Below are positions 11,321 to 20,816 of a stretch of DNA of 64,000 nucleotides, piece after piece. The notes under the pieces are model-generated. The model saw only the letters and a list, made by a program, of their open reading frames with translations, was not told the origin of the DNA and ran no database searches. The stretch's first letter is position 1. Every line of letters begins with the position of its first letter. Both the position numbers and the translations under genes were made by a program. The stretch comes from Rutidosis leptorrhynchoides (taxonomy: Eukaryota > Streptophyta > Magnoliopsida > Asterales > Asteraceae), in contig NC_092340.1 of NCBI RefSeq assembly GCF_046630445.1, forward strand, positions 18,764,001-18,828,000, read 5' to 3'.

Positions 11321-13390
11321 TATATTTATTTATTTTGTAATTTGTAATTATTGATATGTTTAATACTTTTGTTAATATTGTAATCATTTTTATAATTATC
11401 TAACTTTTATTCTTAGATTTTAATAATTTTTGAATGTGGGGTAATATACCAAACTTCAAAAATATGTATATATGGTTGCAGTTTATCTTATGTACACAAC
11501 AGGGTAAAACAACGCATTTTCAAAGACTGGCATTAAGTTCAGCAAAAGCAACTAATTTTGACGACAAGATGCAAAATATATGTGAAATAACAACAAGACG
11601 GAATGAACAAATGATGTGCACCATTTATCATTCAGCAAACAAACGCCAATATATTTGGAAACTTTGGTAAAATTTAATCATTTTCACACAAATCGCCCTC
11701 AATTATTTAAATAGTTACTGATTTCTTGCAAATGAGGGCATTGCAAGATCTTAAGTGTGGGAAGGGGTTAAATTCTTTCGGATTTTAAAATTTTTTACTT
11801 TTTACACTTGGTTACCATTAAAAATACTAGTAAAGCAGTAGTTGTATTAGAATCTAGTGCTCTCTGATAATAAAGAACAGCCCTAGTCTTATATACTGAC
11901 TACCCAATTCTAGTAAAATTTTTAAAAATTTTCAACTAAATGAACTCAAATTCATGTTTATATATATTTATGAACGATAAAACTAGGTTTTAACACCGAA
12001 ATTATTGTTACCTCGGAAAGAACATAAATTGAGAAACAAACTAAAATGTTAAAATTCATTTAAAATGGAATAGAGGACGATAAAAAGGAAAATAAAAGCC
12101 AAGTGTGGGAAAATTTACCAAGTTATCTTAAACATATGTCACATATATCTGTAACAAATAACTGAAAATACTTTTGCTTTGGACTAAACTAAACTGTTTT
12201 ACCCAATGAAAGAAAAGAAAAGATGGATCTACACGATGAATCAATTCCATCATTAAAAGGAAGTAAAGTCTTCCGAAAAAGAAACGCGCTTCTTGATTTA
12301 GGTCATGAAGTTGTCGTCCAGACCAGCTGTAGGTTGACGAAAAATCTAGAAAAGTCATCACTAAAATCAGCAGGAAATCCACGGACCTCAGCATTAAACA
12401 GGGTCGCCAAGTGGTCAGATTTATCCTAACCATGAGAAGGATTTATCTTGTACAATGGGGGGGCACCATGCAAATTAGCTGGATAAGACTAACAAATCAG
12501 ATCCCCAGAAAGGATAATCTCCTTAAAGATTAAAAATCAGCTTTTAAGCCTGATATTACTCAATCCTAGAGATTGACCTTAAAGATTGAGAATTCAAACT
12601 CATGGAATTCAATGATATCTAAACTCGAGCTTGAACGAGAAAATATTTTGATCAAAATTATAAACCGATTTGTTTTCTGAAAACCTATTTTCAATGCGTT
12701 CATTACCATTGAACGTAAAATCCTAGGAATTCACCTGGAATTCATTAGGTCACCTGAACTAAATCGGGTGTCAACCGTAAGAACGGTGGTTGCATAGCAT
12801 GGTCAAAGACAGGACCTTGTGCCAGATCGAAAAATTATAAGGGTGAGCTTTACTATTGCTCCTACAAAGGATAGTAATTGCGTCCGACACGTTATAGACC
12901 ATAATTAAAAGCATGTCAGGGGACATTGCCTTAACAGTTGCTTGTTCAACGCTTTCCTTTACAACCGGACGGTAGTTTACCGAAAGGTAATATACGGAAC
13001 AAGTAAACTGGACGTGTTGCTTTCCAAATACAAGGTTAGCAAGTGGGTGACACAAAACCGCAAGTTTTGAGCTAAAATTTTCAAATCTGAAACTCACCAA
13101 ACCCACAAAAATATTTTGCAAACACCGGTAAAGGGTTATCCCGGAAAACTTATCTAGGGTAAAAACTAGATTTAATTTTCAAAAGATCAAATGTTTTCAT
13201 AAAGATCCAATTTCCTTAATGGATCTAAATTTTTATAGTCATGTGGGACTGTAAACCATATCGTTACTACCATTGTTTATACCGCCGTATAGAAATCACT
13301 GATGTACAAAGTGTGAAGAATAAAGAAGTGATTCTAGTATTTCAAGACGATATTGCTTGAGGACAAGCAACGCTCAAGTGTGGGAATATT
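11321..13390 (+). other. Athila-1 3' non-coding region and polypurine tract
   Basis: No convincing gene is present in these ~2 kb. The AAGTGTGGG motif occurs at 11753 and 12101 and again at 13376-13384, where it is followed by AATATT and directly abuts the LTR start TGATAATG at 13391. That last copy is the probable polypurine tract for plus-strand priming. Short open frames at 11434-11670 and 12223-12429 have no family signal. Confidence 0.7.
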
Positions 13391-15380
13391 TGATAATGCT
13401 AAAAACGAACATATATTTCATAGCATTATTTCTCAAGAAAGACAAGCTTTTAGTTGAAATTGTTCTATTTACAAGTGATATTCGTTTAAATAATAAAAGG
13501 TGAAGACAAAAGACAGATTCGACGAATTGAAGACGCAAACGACCAAAAAGCTCAAAAGTACAAAAGACAATCAAAAAGGTTCCAATTATTGATAAGAAAC
13601 GTCTCGAAATTACAAGAGTACAAGATTCAAAACGCAAAGTACAAGATATTAAATTGTACGCAAGGACGTTCGAAAATCCGGAACCGGGACCAGAGTCAAC
13701 TCTTAACGCTCGACGCAACGGACTAAAAATTACAAGTTAACTATGTATATAAATATAATATAATATATAATTAATTATATTAATTATATATATATTATAT
13801 ATATATTATAAACCCTCGGTAAACAAAGAGCCAAACTCCTCTGAGCTGTAAAAGTAACCTCCGCGACTCGCGGAGTTTGAAGGCAAAATTGGCCGCGAGT
13901 CGCGGAGCCCCAAAATGAAAAACTGCCTATAAAGCCAACCGAATTCTGATCGCAAATCATCATCTTTTTCTTCCTCATTCATACGTAAAATTTATATTTA
14001 TATTTATAATTTATATTTTAATTTTAATTATAATTCTAATAATAAGGGTATGTTAGCAAATGTTATAAGGGTGTAAGTCGAAATTCTGTCCGTGTAATGC
14101 TACGCTATTTTTAATCATTGTAAGTTATGTTCAACCTTTTTACATTAATGTCTCGTAGCTAAGTTATTATTATGCTTATTTAAAACGAAGTAATCATGAT
14201 GTTGGGCTAATTACTAAAATTGGGTAATTGGGCTTTGTACCATAATTGGGGTTTGGACAAAAGAACGACACTTGTGGAAATTAGGCTATGGGCTATTAAT
14301 GGGATTTATATTTGTTTAACTAAATGAAAGTTTGTTAATGTTAATATAAAGATTTACAATTGGGCGTCCCTATAAATTACCATATACACTCGATCGGACA
14401 CGATGGGCGGGGTATTTATATGTACGAATAATCGTTCATTTAACCGGACACGGGAATGGATTAATAGCCACTAGAATAATTAAAACAGGGGTGAAATTAC
14501 ATTCAAGGGTAATTGGTGTAATTGTTAACAAAGTAGTAAAACCTTGACTTACACGCAGTTGATAACCTGGTGTATTCATTAAACAAAGTATTAAAACCTT
14601 GTTACAATTCGAATCCCCAATTAGTTGAAATATTTAACTTCGGGTATAAGGATAATTTGACGAGGAAACTCGCACTTTATATTTACGACTGATGGACTGT
14701 TATGGACAAAAACCAGACGGACATATTAAATAATCCAGGACAAAGGACAATTAACCCATGGGCATAAAACTAAAATCAACACGTCAAACATCATGATTAC
14801 GGAAGTTTAAATAAGCATAATTCTTTTATTTCATATTTAATTTCCTTTATTTTATATTTAATTGCACTTCTAATTATCGCATTTTTATTGTTATTGTGTT
14901 TAATCGCACTTTTAATTATCGTACTTTTTAATTATCGCAAGTCTATTTTATCGCACTTTTATTATTCGCAATTTCATTTATCGTTATTTACTTCACGCTT
15001 TAAATTAAGTCTTTTATTTATTTAATATTTTACATTTGGTTTTAACTGCGACTAAAGTTTTAAAATCGACAAACCGGTCATTAAACGGTAAAAACCCCCC
15101 TTTATAATAATAATATTACTTATATATATATATTTGTATTTTTATAAAAGTAAACTAATATAGCGTTGAGCTTTGTTTAAAAAAGATTCCCTGTGGAACG
15201 AACCGGACTTACTAAAAACTACACTACTGTACGATTAGGTACACTGCCTATAAGTGTTGTAGCAAGGTTTAAGTATATCCATTCTCTAAATAAATAAATA
15301 TCTTGTGTAAAATTGTATCGTATTTAATAGTTTTTCCTAGTAAAATATAAACTATTTCGTATACCTTAGCTTTAACATCA
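13391..15380 (+). repeat. 3' LTR of Athila-1, complete (1990 bp)
   Basis: It starts TGATAATGCT after the polypurine tract and ends AACATCA, giving TG...CA ends. The start matches the 5' LTR of the second Athila copy at 44079. It contains a palindrome pair and a TATA box (13859-13933), a CT-rich likely transcript start, and in U5 the block shared with the 5' LTR. Flanking bases after 15380 are ATAAT; the duplicate is outside the window. Confidence 0.93.
13859..13933 (+). promoter_or_regulatory. LTR core promoter: palindrome pair plus TATA box
   Basis: CTCCGCGA-C-TCGCGGAG (13859-13875) has 8-bp arms. A second core, CCGCGA-G-TCGCGG (13893-13905), has the central base reversed, so the two copies point toward each other. 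TATAAA follows at 13928-13933, 22 bp after the second palindrome, and then a CT-rich stretch suited to transcription start. The layout recurs in the second Athila copy (44546-44624). Confidence 0.65.
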
Positions 15381-15490
15381 ATAATCTACCAAATGAAGCA
15401 AATAAATGCTTATTTAGATGATAAAGTCAATTACTTTATCATAAATGGGGCTAATATCGGAGGGAAAAACGTGACTAATTAGACGATATC
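15381..15490. other. host sequence beyond the Athila-1 3' LTR
   Basis: AT-rich DNA between the LTR end and the minisatellite; no feature recognised. Confidence 0.5.
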
Positions 15491-16265
15491 ATCAACTAAT
15501 GTCAAGTAACGACAAGCAACGTCAAGTTACGTCAATTAACGTCAAGTAACGTCAAGTCACGACAACTAACGTCAAGTAGCGTCAAGTTATATCAACTTAC
15601 GTCAACTAACGTCATGTAACGTCATGTAACGTCAAGTAACGTCCACTAACGTCAAGTAACGAGAAGTAATGTCAAGTAACGTCAACTAACGTCAATTAAC
15701 GTCCACTAACGTCCACTAACGTAATCTAACATCAAGTAACGTCCACTAACGTCCACTAACGTCAACTAACGTCAAGTAACGTCAAGTAACGTCAACTAAC
15801 GTCCACTAACGTCAAGTTACATCAACTAACGTTAAGTAACGTCAGCTAACGTCAAGTAACGTCAAGTAATGTCAAGTAACGTCATGTAACATAAAGTAAC
15901 GTCAAGTAACGTCACGTAACGTCAAGTAACGTCAAGTAACGTCAAGTAACGTCAACTAACGTCAAGTAACGTCAACTAACGTCCACTAACGTCCTCTTAC
16001 GTCAACTAACATCAAGTAACGTCAACTAACGTCAACTAATGTCAACTAACGTTCGCTAACGTCAACTAACGTCAAGTAACGTCAAGTAATGTCAAGTAAC
16101 GTCAACTACCGTCAAGTAACGTAAGTAACGTAAGTAACGTCAACTAACGTCAAGTAATATCAACTAACGTTAACTAACGTCAAGTAACGTCCACTAACGT
16201 CAACTAACGTCAAGTAACGTCAACTAAAGTCAAGTAACTTCAAGTAACGTCAAGTAACGTCAACT
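15491..16265. repeat. 10-bp minisatellite, about 77 copies of GTCAAGTAAC / GTCAACTAAC
   Basis: The array keeps an exact 10-bp period for over 600 bp, with two 9-bp units near 16111-16130 shifting the phase. Main unit variants are GTCAAGTAAC, GTCAACTAAC and GTCCACTAAC. Variants are interspersed in blocks, which suggests growth by slippage or unequal exchange. Nearly every junction contains ACGTCA, read TGACGT on the - strand, the core bound by TGA-type bZIP factors, but that may be coincidental. Confidence 0.95.
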
Positions 16266-17348
16266 GTCTGTGGGTACCAACACCAACTTTAGCCAAACAT
16301 GTAATGTTGACGTTGGACTGGTGGGACAAATATTTGTTTTGTTGTACCCGTGCTTAATCACTTGTAAATATTATATTTTAAGAGTAGAATTTTAAGTAAC
16401 ATTTAGTTAAAGAATGAGTATGAGTTTGCAATAGTTAGAACTCAGACGGAAACAATTTTATATACGACTTATTATATTTTAATTATTATTAATTATTAAT
16501 AAATATAAATATGTTTTGTGGTACTATATACTCCGACCATTATATTATACTATATACTAATTAGTGTAAATGGGTACCAATCATATCTCGCCACCTCGCC
16601 AAAAAAACACTCTTATACTGTAGCAATTTTTTTTTTTTTTTGAACCACCTAATTTGTGACTGCTTCGTTTTTAATAATAACAATCTGAATTTTTTATAAT
16701 AAAATCCTTGTAACCACATAATTATACTAATTAGATAGTAATATTTTTTAAAGTGACTGATGCTATTTTGATTAAAAAAGAATAGAATAAGTTGGACCCA
16801 GTTCAAAATAAAATAAAAATATAAACTAATACATAGTTGGAGTTTTAGACAAAAAAAAGAAAAAAAGAAAAAAAAAAAGGATAAGGGTGGCGGTGTCGAA
16901 AGAGTGCGACGATTAAGATTTGTAAGGTGGCTGGCGATTTGCTGGTTGTAAGCGGTGGTTGGGTATGCAATTTAAAATAATGGTAAAAAAGTTATGCAAA
17001 TTCGATTGCACTACAAATTTCATAGTCATTTTTTGAAATGACATTGTAATTATATGAAATCGTAAACAAAAAATTTTTTGCACCACCGCTGCGAAGCGCG
17101 GTCCATTTTACAAGTTTTAATTAATTAATGCAAATATAGTGAAAAGATCCGGAGCGAATTTTCGAAATGACCGAACTCAGAGAACCAAAGCAAAAACAAA
17201 AGTTCGCTTGATGAACAATGAACATGAATTCAATTCATCAATCCAAGGCGTTTTAGACGATGTTTCCAACATGAAAGTGCTTAAAAGGTTACATCATATT
17301 CTCGACTTCTCGTCAATCAATATTGCAACCTGAAATATTATACTATAG
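16266..17348. other. intergenic DNA with a possible Helitron-like 3' end near 17115
   Basis: No gene is recognised. Poly-T and A-rich tracts occur at 16627-16641 and 16851-16878. At 17086-17101 the sequence CCGCTGCGAAGCGCGG can fold on itself and is followed by TCCATTTTACAAG, reminiscent of the hairpin plus CACTTTTACTAG end of the Helitron-like copies at 27-29 kb, but with CAAG in place of CTAG. The open frame at 17139-17333 lacks support. Confidence 0.35.
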
Positions 17349-17530
17349 ATTATGAACTCAAATGCACACAGATTGAGCTCAATTTGTACCCTGAACTTTA
17401 ATTTATACACATGCTGACAAAAATTACTTATGAAAGATATTCAGTTTGTACAACTAATTTTTTATAATTAAATTTTTTTTCAGCATGTATATAAATTAAA
17501 GTTCAATCTCCACATAGTTTGAGTTCATGT
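17349..17530. mobile_element. hairpin-type MITE or inverted repeat
   Basis: The segment from ~17349 (ATGAACTCAAATG...) to ~17413 (CATGCTGA) is repeated inverted from ~17483 (CAGCATGTAT) to ~17529 (TTTGAGTTCAT). The arms are ~45-65 bp with a loop of ~70 bp. A second, partly related inverted copy may extend it to ~17560. The family and target duplication were not identified. Confidence 0.5.
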
Positions 17531-17848
17531 ACATAGACTGAACTTTAATCTATATATAGGTTGAAAAAAATTATTTATAAAAAAAGAAGAAAAACTCTAT
17601 TTGTATATATAGACTGAATTTGAGTCTGTGAAATTAATATGTGCATATGATAAGTGCATGTGCATTCAATATACGAGTTCTCGAGTTCTCTAAAATCTCC
17701 CCTACCAGTAATTTTCTTTGAATTCTCACATACATACAGATATAAATGTAAAATAGAGATGTAAATGTAACATACTCTTTACAAATTATAAGGTTTGTGG
17801 GGGACATGAACCCATAGCCCATGACGCGCTATTTGATTATCATTTAAT

Positions 17849-18106
17849 TACTCCATCCGTCCCACCAGAAGTGTCCACTTTGACTTTTTTCAGTCTTCTT
17901 TATTCAACTTTGACTTTAGATATTTTTGTTGGTGTTATATAATATTTGATGAAAGTTATATTAATGAAAATACAATTAGAACTCAATTCATTCATATAAT
18001 TTTCATTAAATATTATATAACAAGAACATAAATATTTATAGTTGAAGTTGACAAATAAAGACTGTCAAAAGTCAAAGTGGACACTTCTGGTGGGACGGAG
18101 GTAGTA
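17849..18106. mobile_element. Stowaway-like MITE (TA target duplication)
   Basis: The ends CTCCATCCGTCCCACC (17851) and GGTGGGACGGAGGTAG (to 18104) are inverted, flanked by TA on both sides, and extend inward as inverted arms (GAAGTGTCCACTTTGACT and its complement). The CTCC-TCCGTCCC terminus with TA duplication is diagnostic of Stowaway (Tc1/mariner-derived) elements. The element is 254 bp and non-coding. Confidence 0.9.
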
Positions 18107-18135
18107 CTTAATTTTAATTACCGATTACTTAATTA

Positions 18136-18412
18136 AATTTTATTTAAACTAAAAAATAGATAAAATTGCCCAAATCGTCCTTGTGTTTATAGTTTTTTGC
18201 CCAAACAGTCCTTGTGTTAACAAAACTGCATAAATCATCCTTAAATACCAAATAACGTCCCAAATTAGTCACTACCTTAACTTTTGTTAAACTCTCCGTT
18301 AGTAAAAAATACACGATTGGTCCCTGAAATTTCTTAAAAGATTGCAACAAAGATCCTGTTCATCATCTTCAAGATGAGGCTTTAGTGAAAGTTTAAAAAA
18401 ACACATCTGTAG
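18136..18412 (+). repeat. left terminal inverted repeat of the MULE-like unit
   Basis: This arm pairs with 20817-21072 on the opposite strand. Shared blocks include CTCCGTTAGT, AATACACGATTGGTCC, AAAGATTGCAACAAAGATCC and CATCATCTTCAAGATGA. Edges are approximate. Confidence 0.8.
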
Positions 18413-18745
18413 ACGATCGATTCTCTTTAACATCCTTTAACATCCTTCAACTAACAAGGCGAATCTTGTGGACAAAAACCCGCAATGATACTTTGTAATA
18501 ATGAAACTATGTAAGTAAATAGACATAATACTTGAATTAAATTTTACACACAAGGAGTACGTACATGTTTTAAGAGAATTTGACACAACGGGTTGTTGTA
18601 ATATTATTATTAGAAAATAAATCAAGCGAAAACGTGGAGGACTTTATTACCAAATAAAAGGAAAGCAATAAAAGGGTGGTGGATACCTTTCCGCGATACC
18701 ATGGAAGTTTATCTTCATGACCATGGTGATGCAGGTAAGTAACAA

Positions 18746-18955
18746 AATCTAATCAGTGGCGGAACTTGAACTCGGGTACAGATGGGGCGGGACTAAAAAT
18801 TTAATAAATTGTTCATTGTCAGTAGGAGTAAACACTAAAAAAACTTTATTTTTAGCAAAATTTACAATTTTTTAATGTAAATTTTTTTTCCCGTTAAATC
18901 TAAGTGGGGCAGATACCCCCTCAGGATTACACTATATTCCGCCACTGAATCTAAC
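18746..18955. mobile_element. hAT-like MITE inside desaturase exon (8-bp target duplication)
   Basis: CAGTGGCGGAA at 18754 and TTCCGCCACTG to 18947 are perfect 11-bp inverted ends. The flanks AATCTAAT (18746-18753) and AATCTAAC (18948-18955) form an 8-bp duplication with one change, as in hAT insertions. Removing the 194-bp element and one flank restores an 81-bp exon. A second family member is at 22136-22310. Confidence 0.85.
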
Positions 18956-19426
18956 CACATCACATTTATCTGGAATCAAACCAAAATCATCCCGAATCCA
19001 GTATTATTATTTTTTTATTACCTTTACCTGATCTGAAAGAAGCACGTGATAATGTTTTTAACTTTTAACAAAAACAACAACAAAATCGTAACACAAGACC
19101 AGGAGATATGAAAATTACCAAATATGAAATCCCATAGAGTTTTAGCATTTGAATTGGACCAGCAACAAAGTTCAAACCAACGAGCAACGCAAACGACGTT
19201 GTCCAACAAATTGTTGAAGTCATAAAGTCTTTTCTCTCAACCGGTACAAACAGATCAGTACTTGGATCAAAGTGTGAACCAGTCTTTCCGGGAGATCTAT
19301 TCCACTATATATATAGAAACGGAAAACAATGCATGAAATGTAATCACAAAAGAAAAAAGAAAACATAAAGTATTCATTTGAAGTATGCAAGAATGAATGG
19401 TTACAAAAGATGAAAACTTACGAGGT

Positions 19427-19720
19427 TGGTGGCCTGACTCCTTTAGGGGAGGTCAGGAGTTAGACCCCCATTGGCTACATATTAAAAACACAATTTCATC
19501 CCTGCCATGAAATATCCACCCATGAAACCTTTCCCATATCGTTTGGGGGGTAAAGGGGAGAGGGGTTTTACTTGGTCGTGCCCTTGTATCGGTTTCAAGG
19601 TTTCCTCTCGGGCAGCGATGGGAGCGGGGTTTATCGCTGCATCGGCATAGTCAAAACGGGAGATGATCGCAACGGGTGGTTAAAGTCCCCCTCGGGTGAT
19701 CTCAATTGCTGTTAAAAAAA
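19427..19720 (+). mobile_element. SINE, 294 bp, with 7-bp target duplication
   Basis: ACGAGGT occurs at 19420-19426 and again at 19721-19727 directly after an A-run. The 5' part carries GGAGTTAGACCC (near 19449), a B-box-like pol III motif, and a plausible A box just before it, as expected for a tRNA-derived SINE. It ends CTGTT plus eight A. The duplicated target spans the end of the desaturase 93-bp exon and the GT of its splice donor. Confidence 0.75.
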
Positions 19721-19972
19721 ACGAGGTAAAAGGGGATAAGCAAGCATTGGAAAAGGGAGGGTGAAGCGAAGTGTTCGTGTTATCCAATCCAAACTCTTGA
19801 ATGTTTTCTCAGATAACTATATATACGGCAACAAATCAGAATTGGTTTGACTTTTTCAGGAACAGAAGTAAAAAATTAGAGCAAATAGTGAGTGACACAT
19901 ACCGGGTGCCATGACTCATCGTTTTCAACATGTCCATAATTTTGATGATGCGTTCTATGGCTAATTCTCCTG

Positions 19973-19974
<2 letters not shown>

Positions 19975-20027
<53 letters not shown>
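19975..20027. repeat. (AT)n microsatellite, left of the foldback MITE
   Basis: About 52 bp of pure AT alternation ends exactly at the left end of the foldback element; a second tract flanks its right end. Confidence 0.95.
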
Positions 20028-20030
<3 letters not shown>

Positions 20031-20720
20031 GTAGGATCAAGAGGGAAGTAACCATTCGGGGGGAAGCGGGAGGAAGCAAAAACTTTTTTTTTTTCATTTT
20101 TTGAAAAAACTTTGTTCACGAACATTATAGATGAGATGAAAATATGAATATTTAGTAGAGACACTTTGTGATAAATGTTTTTATTTTGGCGGGAAAACGC
20201 TCGAAGAAGTAATATATAACAATTATCGTGTTTTTCGAGCGTATTTTGAGGTTTTAGCTATTGGGGTTTAGATATTAGGGGTTAGATATTAGGGTTTATA
20301 GGGTTTAGATATTAGGGATTAGAAATTTAGGGTTAAGGGTTTAGATTTAGGGTTTAGATTTAGGATTTAGATCGAGTTTTTAACACGAACGGTTTAGAGT
20401 TTAGGGTTTAGGGTTTGGTGTTTTGGGTTTATGGAATAAACCCAAAACACCAAACTCTAAACCCTAAACTCTAAATCGGGCTAAATTTTACTTCACAAAA
20501 TTTGGGAAAAAAACGATCATATTCTTCACGAACAATATTATCTTGAATGTTATTTTTGTCGATCGTTTTTTCGCCTAAATAATAACATTCATCACGAAGT
20601 GTCTCTTCTAAATGTTCATATTTTCGTGTGATCTTGATGCCGGAAAAAAAAATTCAAAAAAAACGAATAAAATTTTTTTTTTTGCTTCCCCCCGATTGGT
20701 TACTTCCTCATTGATCCTGC

Positions 20721-20723
<3 letters not shown>
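20028..20723. mobile_element. foldback MITE with telomere-like core, embedded in (TA)n
   Basis: Ends GTGGTAGGATCAA and TTGATCCTGCCCC begin inverted arms that extend, with interruptions, through the whole element (for example GGAAGTAACCA, GAGACACTT and its complement). The centre near 20391-20480 is a long hairpin made of TTTAGGG-like repeats and their complement. The element is flanked on both sides by long (TA)n tracts. No coding capacity. An RNA from it would be almost entirely double-stranded. Confidence 0.75.

Positions 20724-20770
<47 letters not shown>
20724..20770. repeat. (TA)n microsatellite, right of the foldback MITE
   Basis: Pure TA repeat starting at the element's right end. It may be one original tract split by insertion at TA, or expansion of a TA target duplication. 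Confidence 0.95.
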
Positions 20771-20773
<3 letters not shown>

Positions 20774-20816
20774 CTGATTTTGCAATTTAAAATATAACAT
20801 CTTTGGCAATTTAAAA

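Larger units (their letters stand above)
1..15380 (+). mobile_element. Athila-type Ty3/gypsy LTR retrotransposon (Athila-1), 5' end outside window
   Basis: The order is partial 5' LTR (1-501), primer binding site (511-529), AT-rich leader, gag-pol in one frame (1910-7513), accessory ORF (7686-8102), spliced ORF3 (9297-11320), a 2-kb 3' non-coding tract, a polypurine-like tract and a full 3' LTR (13391-15380). The tRNA-Asp-like primer site, a protease motif DLGAS, a D,D(35)E integrase without a chromodomain, and an extra ORF 3' of pol place it in the Athila lineage; this lineage call rests on family knowledge. The two LTRs differ at 4 of the 501 comparable positions, so insertion is recent, yet gag has three nonsense codons. 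The target duplication cannot be checked because the left end is outside the window. Confidence 0.93.
18687..19969 (-). pseudogene. omega-3 fatty acid desaturase gene fragment: four consecutive exons
   Basis: Reading the - strand, exons with canonical splice borders are: 19903-19969 (67 bp, [20 protein letters not shown], the second histidine box HRTHH); 19723-19816 (93 bp plus one inserted T that shifts the frame, start LSEKTFKSLD); 19119-19304 (186 bp, start WNRSPGKTGSHF, containing DLFVPVERKDF); and 18948-18969 joined to 18687-18745 (22+59 = 81 bp, containing [17 protein letters not shown]). These lengths and residues match the conserved central exons of plant FAD3/FAD7/FAD8 genes, which add a double bond to 18:2 fatty acids. 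The first exons and the last exon with the third histidine box are absent. A SINE sits at the end of the 93-bp exon and a hAT-like MITE inside the 81-bp exon, so no active enzyme can result. Confidence 0.88.

Noticed and set aside
11434-11670. 78-codon frame after ORF3
   Set aside because: Random-looking composition, no family signal, and no corresponding sequence in the second copy to test it.
12223-12429. 68-codon frame in the Athila-1 3' non-coding region
   Set aside because: Short, no recognisable domain, within the region that is normally non-coding in Athila elements.
15491-16265. CRISPR-like array
   Set aside because: Units are contiguous with no spacers of unique sequence, and the context is a plant genome; it is a minisatellite.
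17139-17333. 64-codon frame near the minisatellite
   Set aside because: No domain, no neighbours and no splice context; cannot be told from chance.
20250-20480. Interstitial telomere repeat
   Set aside because: TTTAGGG-like words are irregular and mirrored in the other half of a foldback MITE; they belong to the transposon rather than to a telomere.
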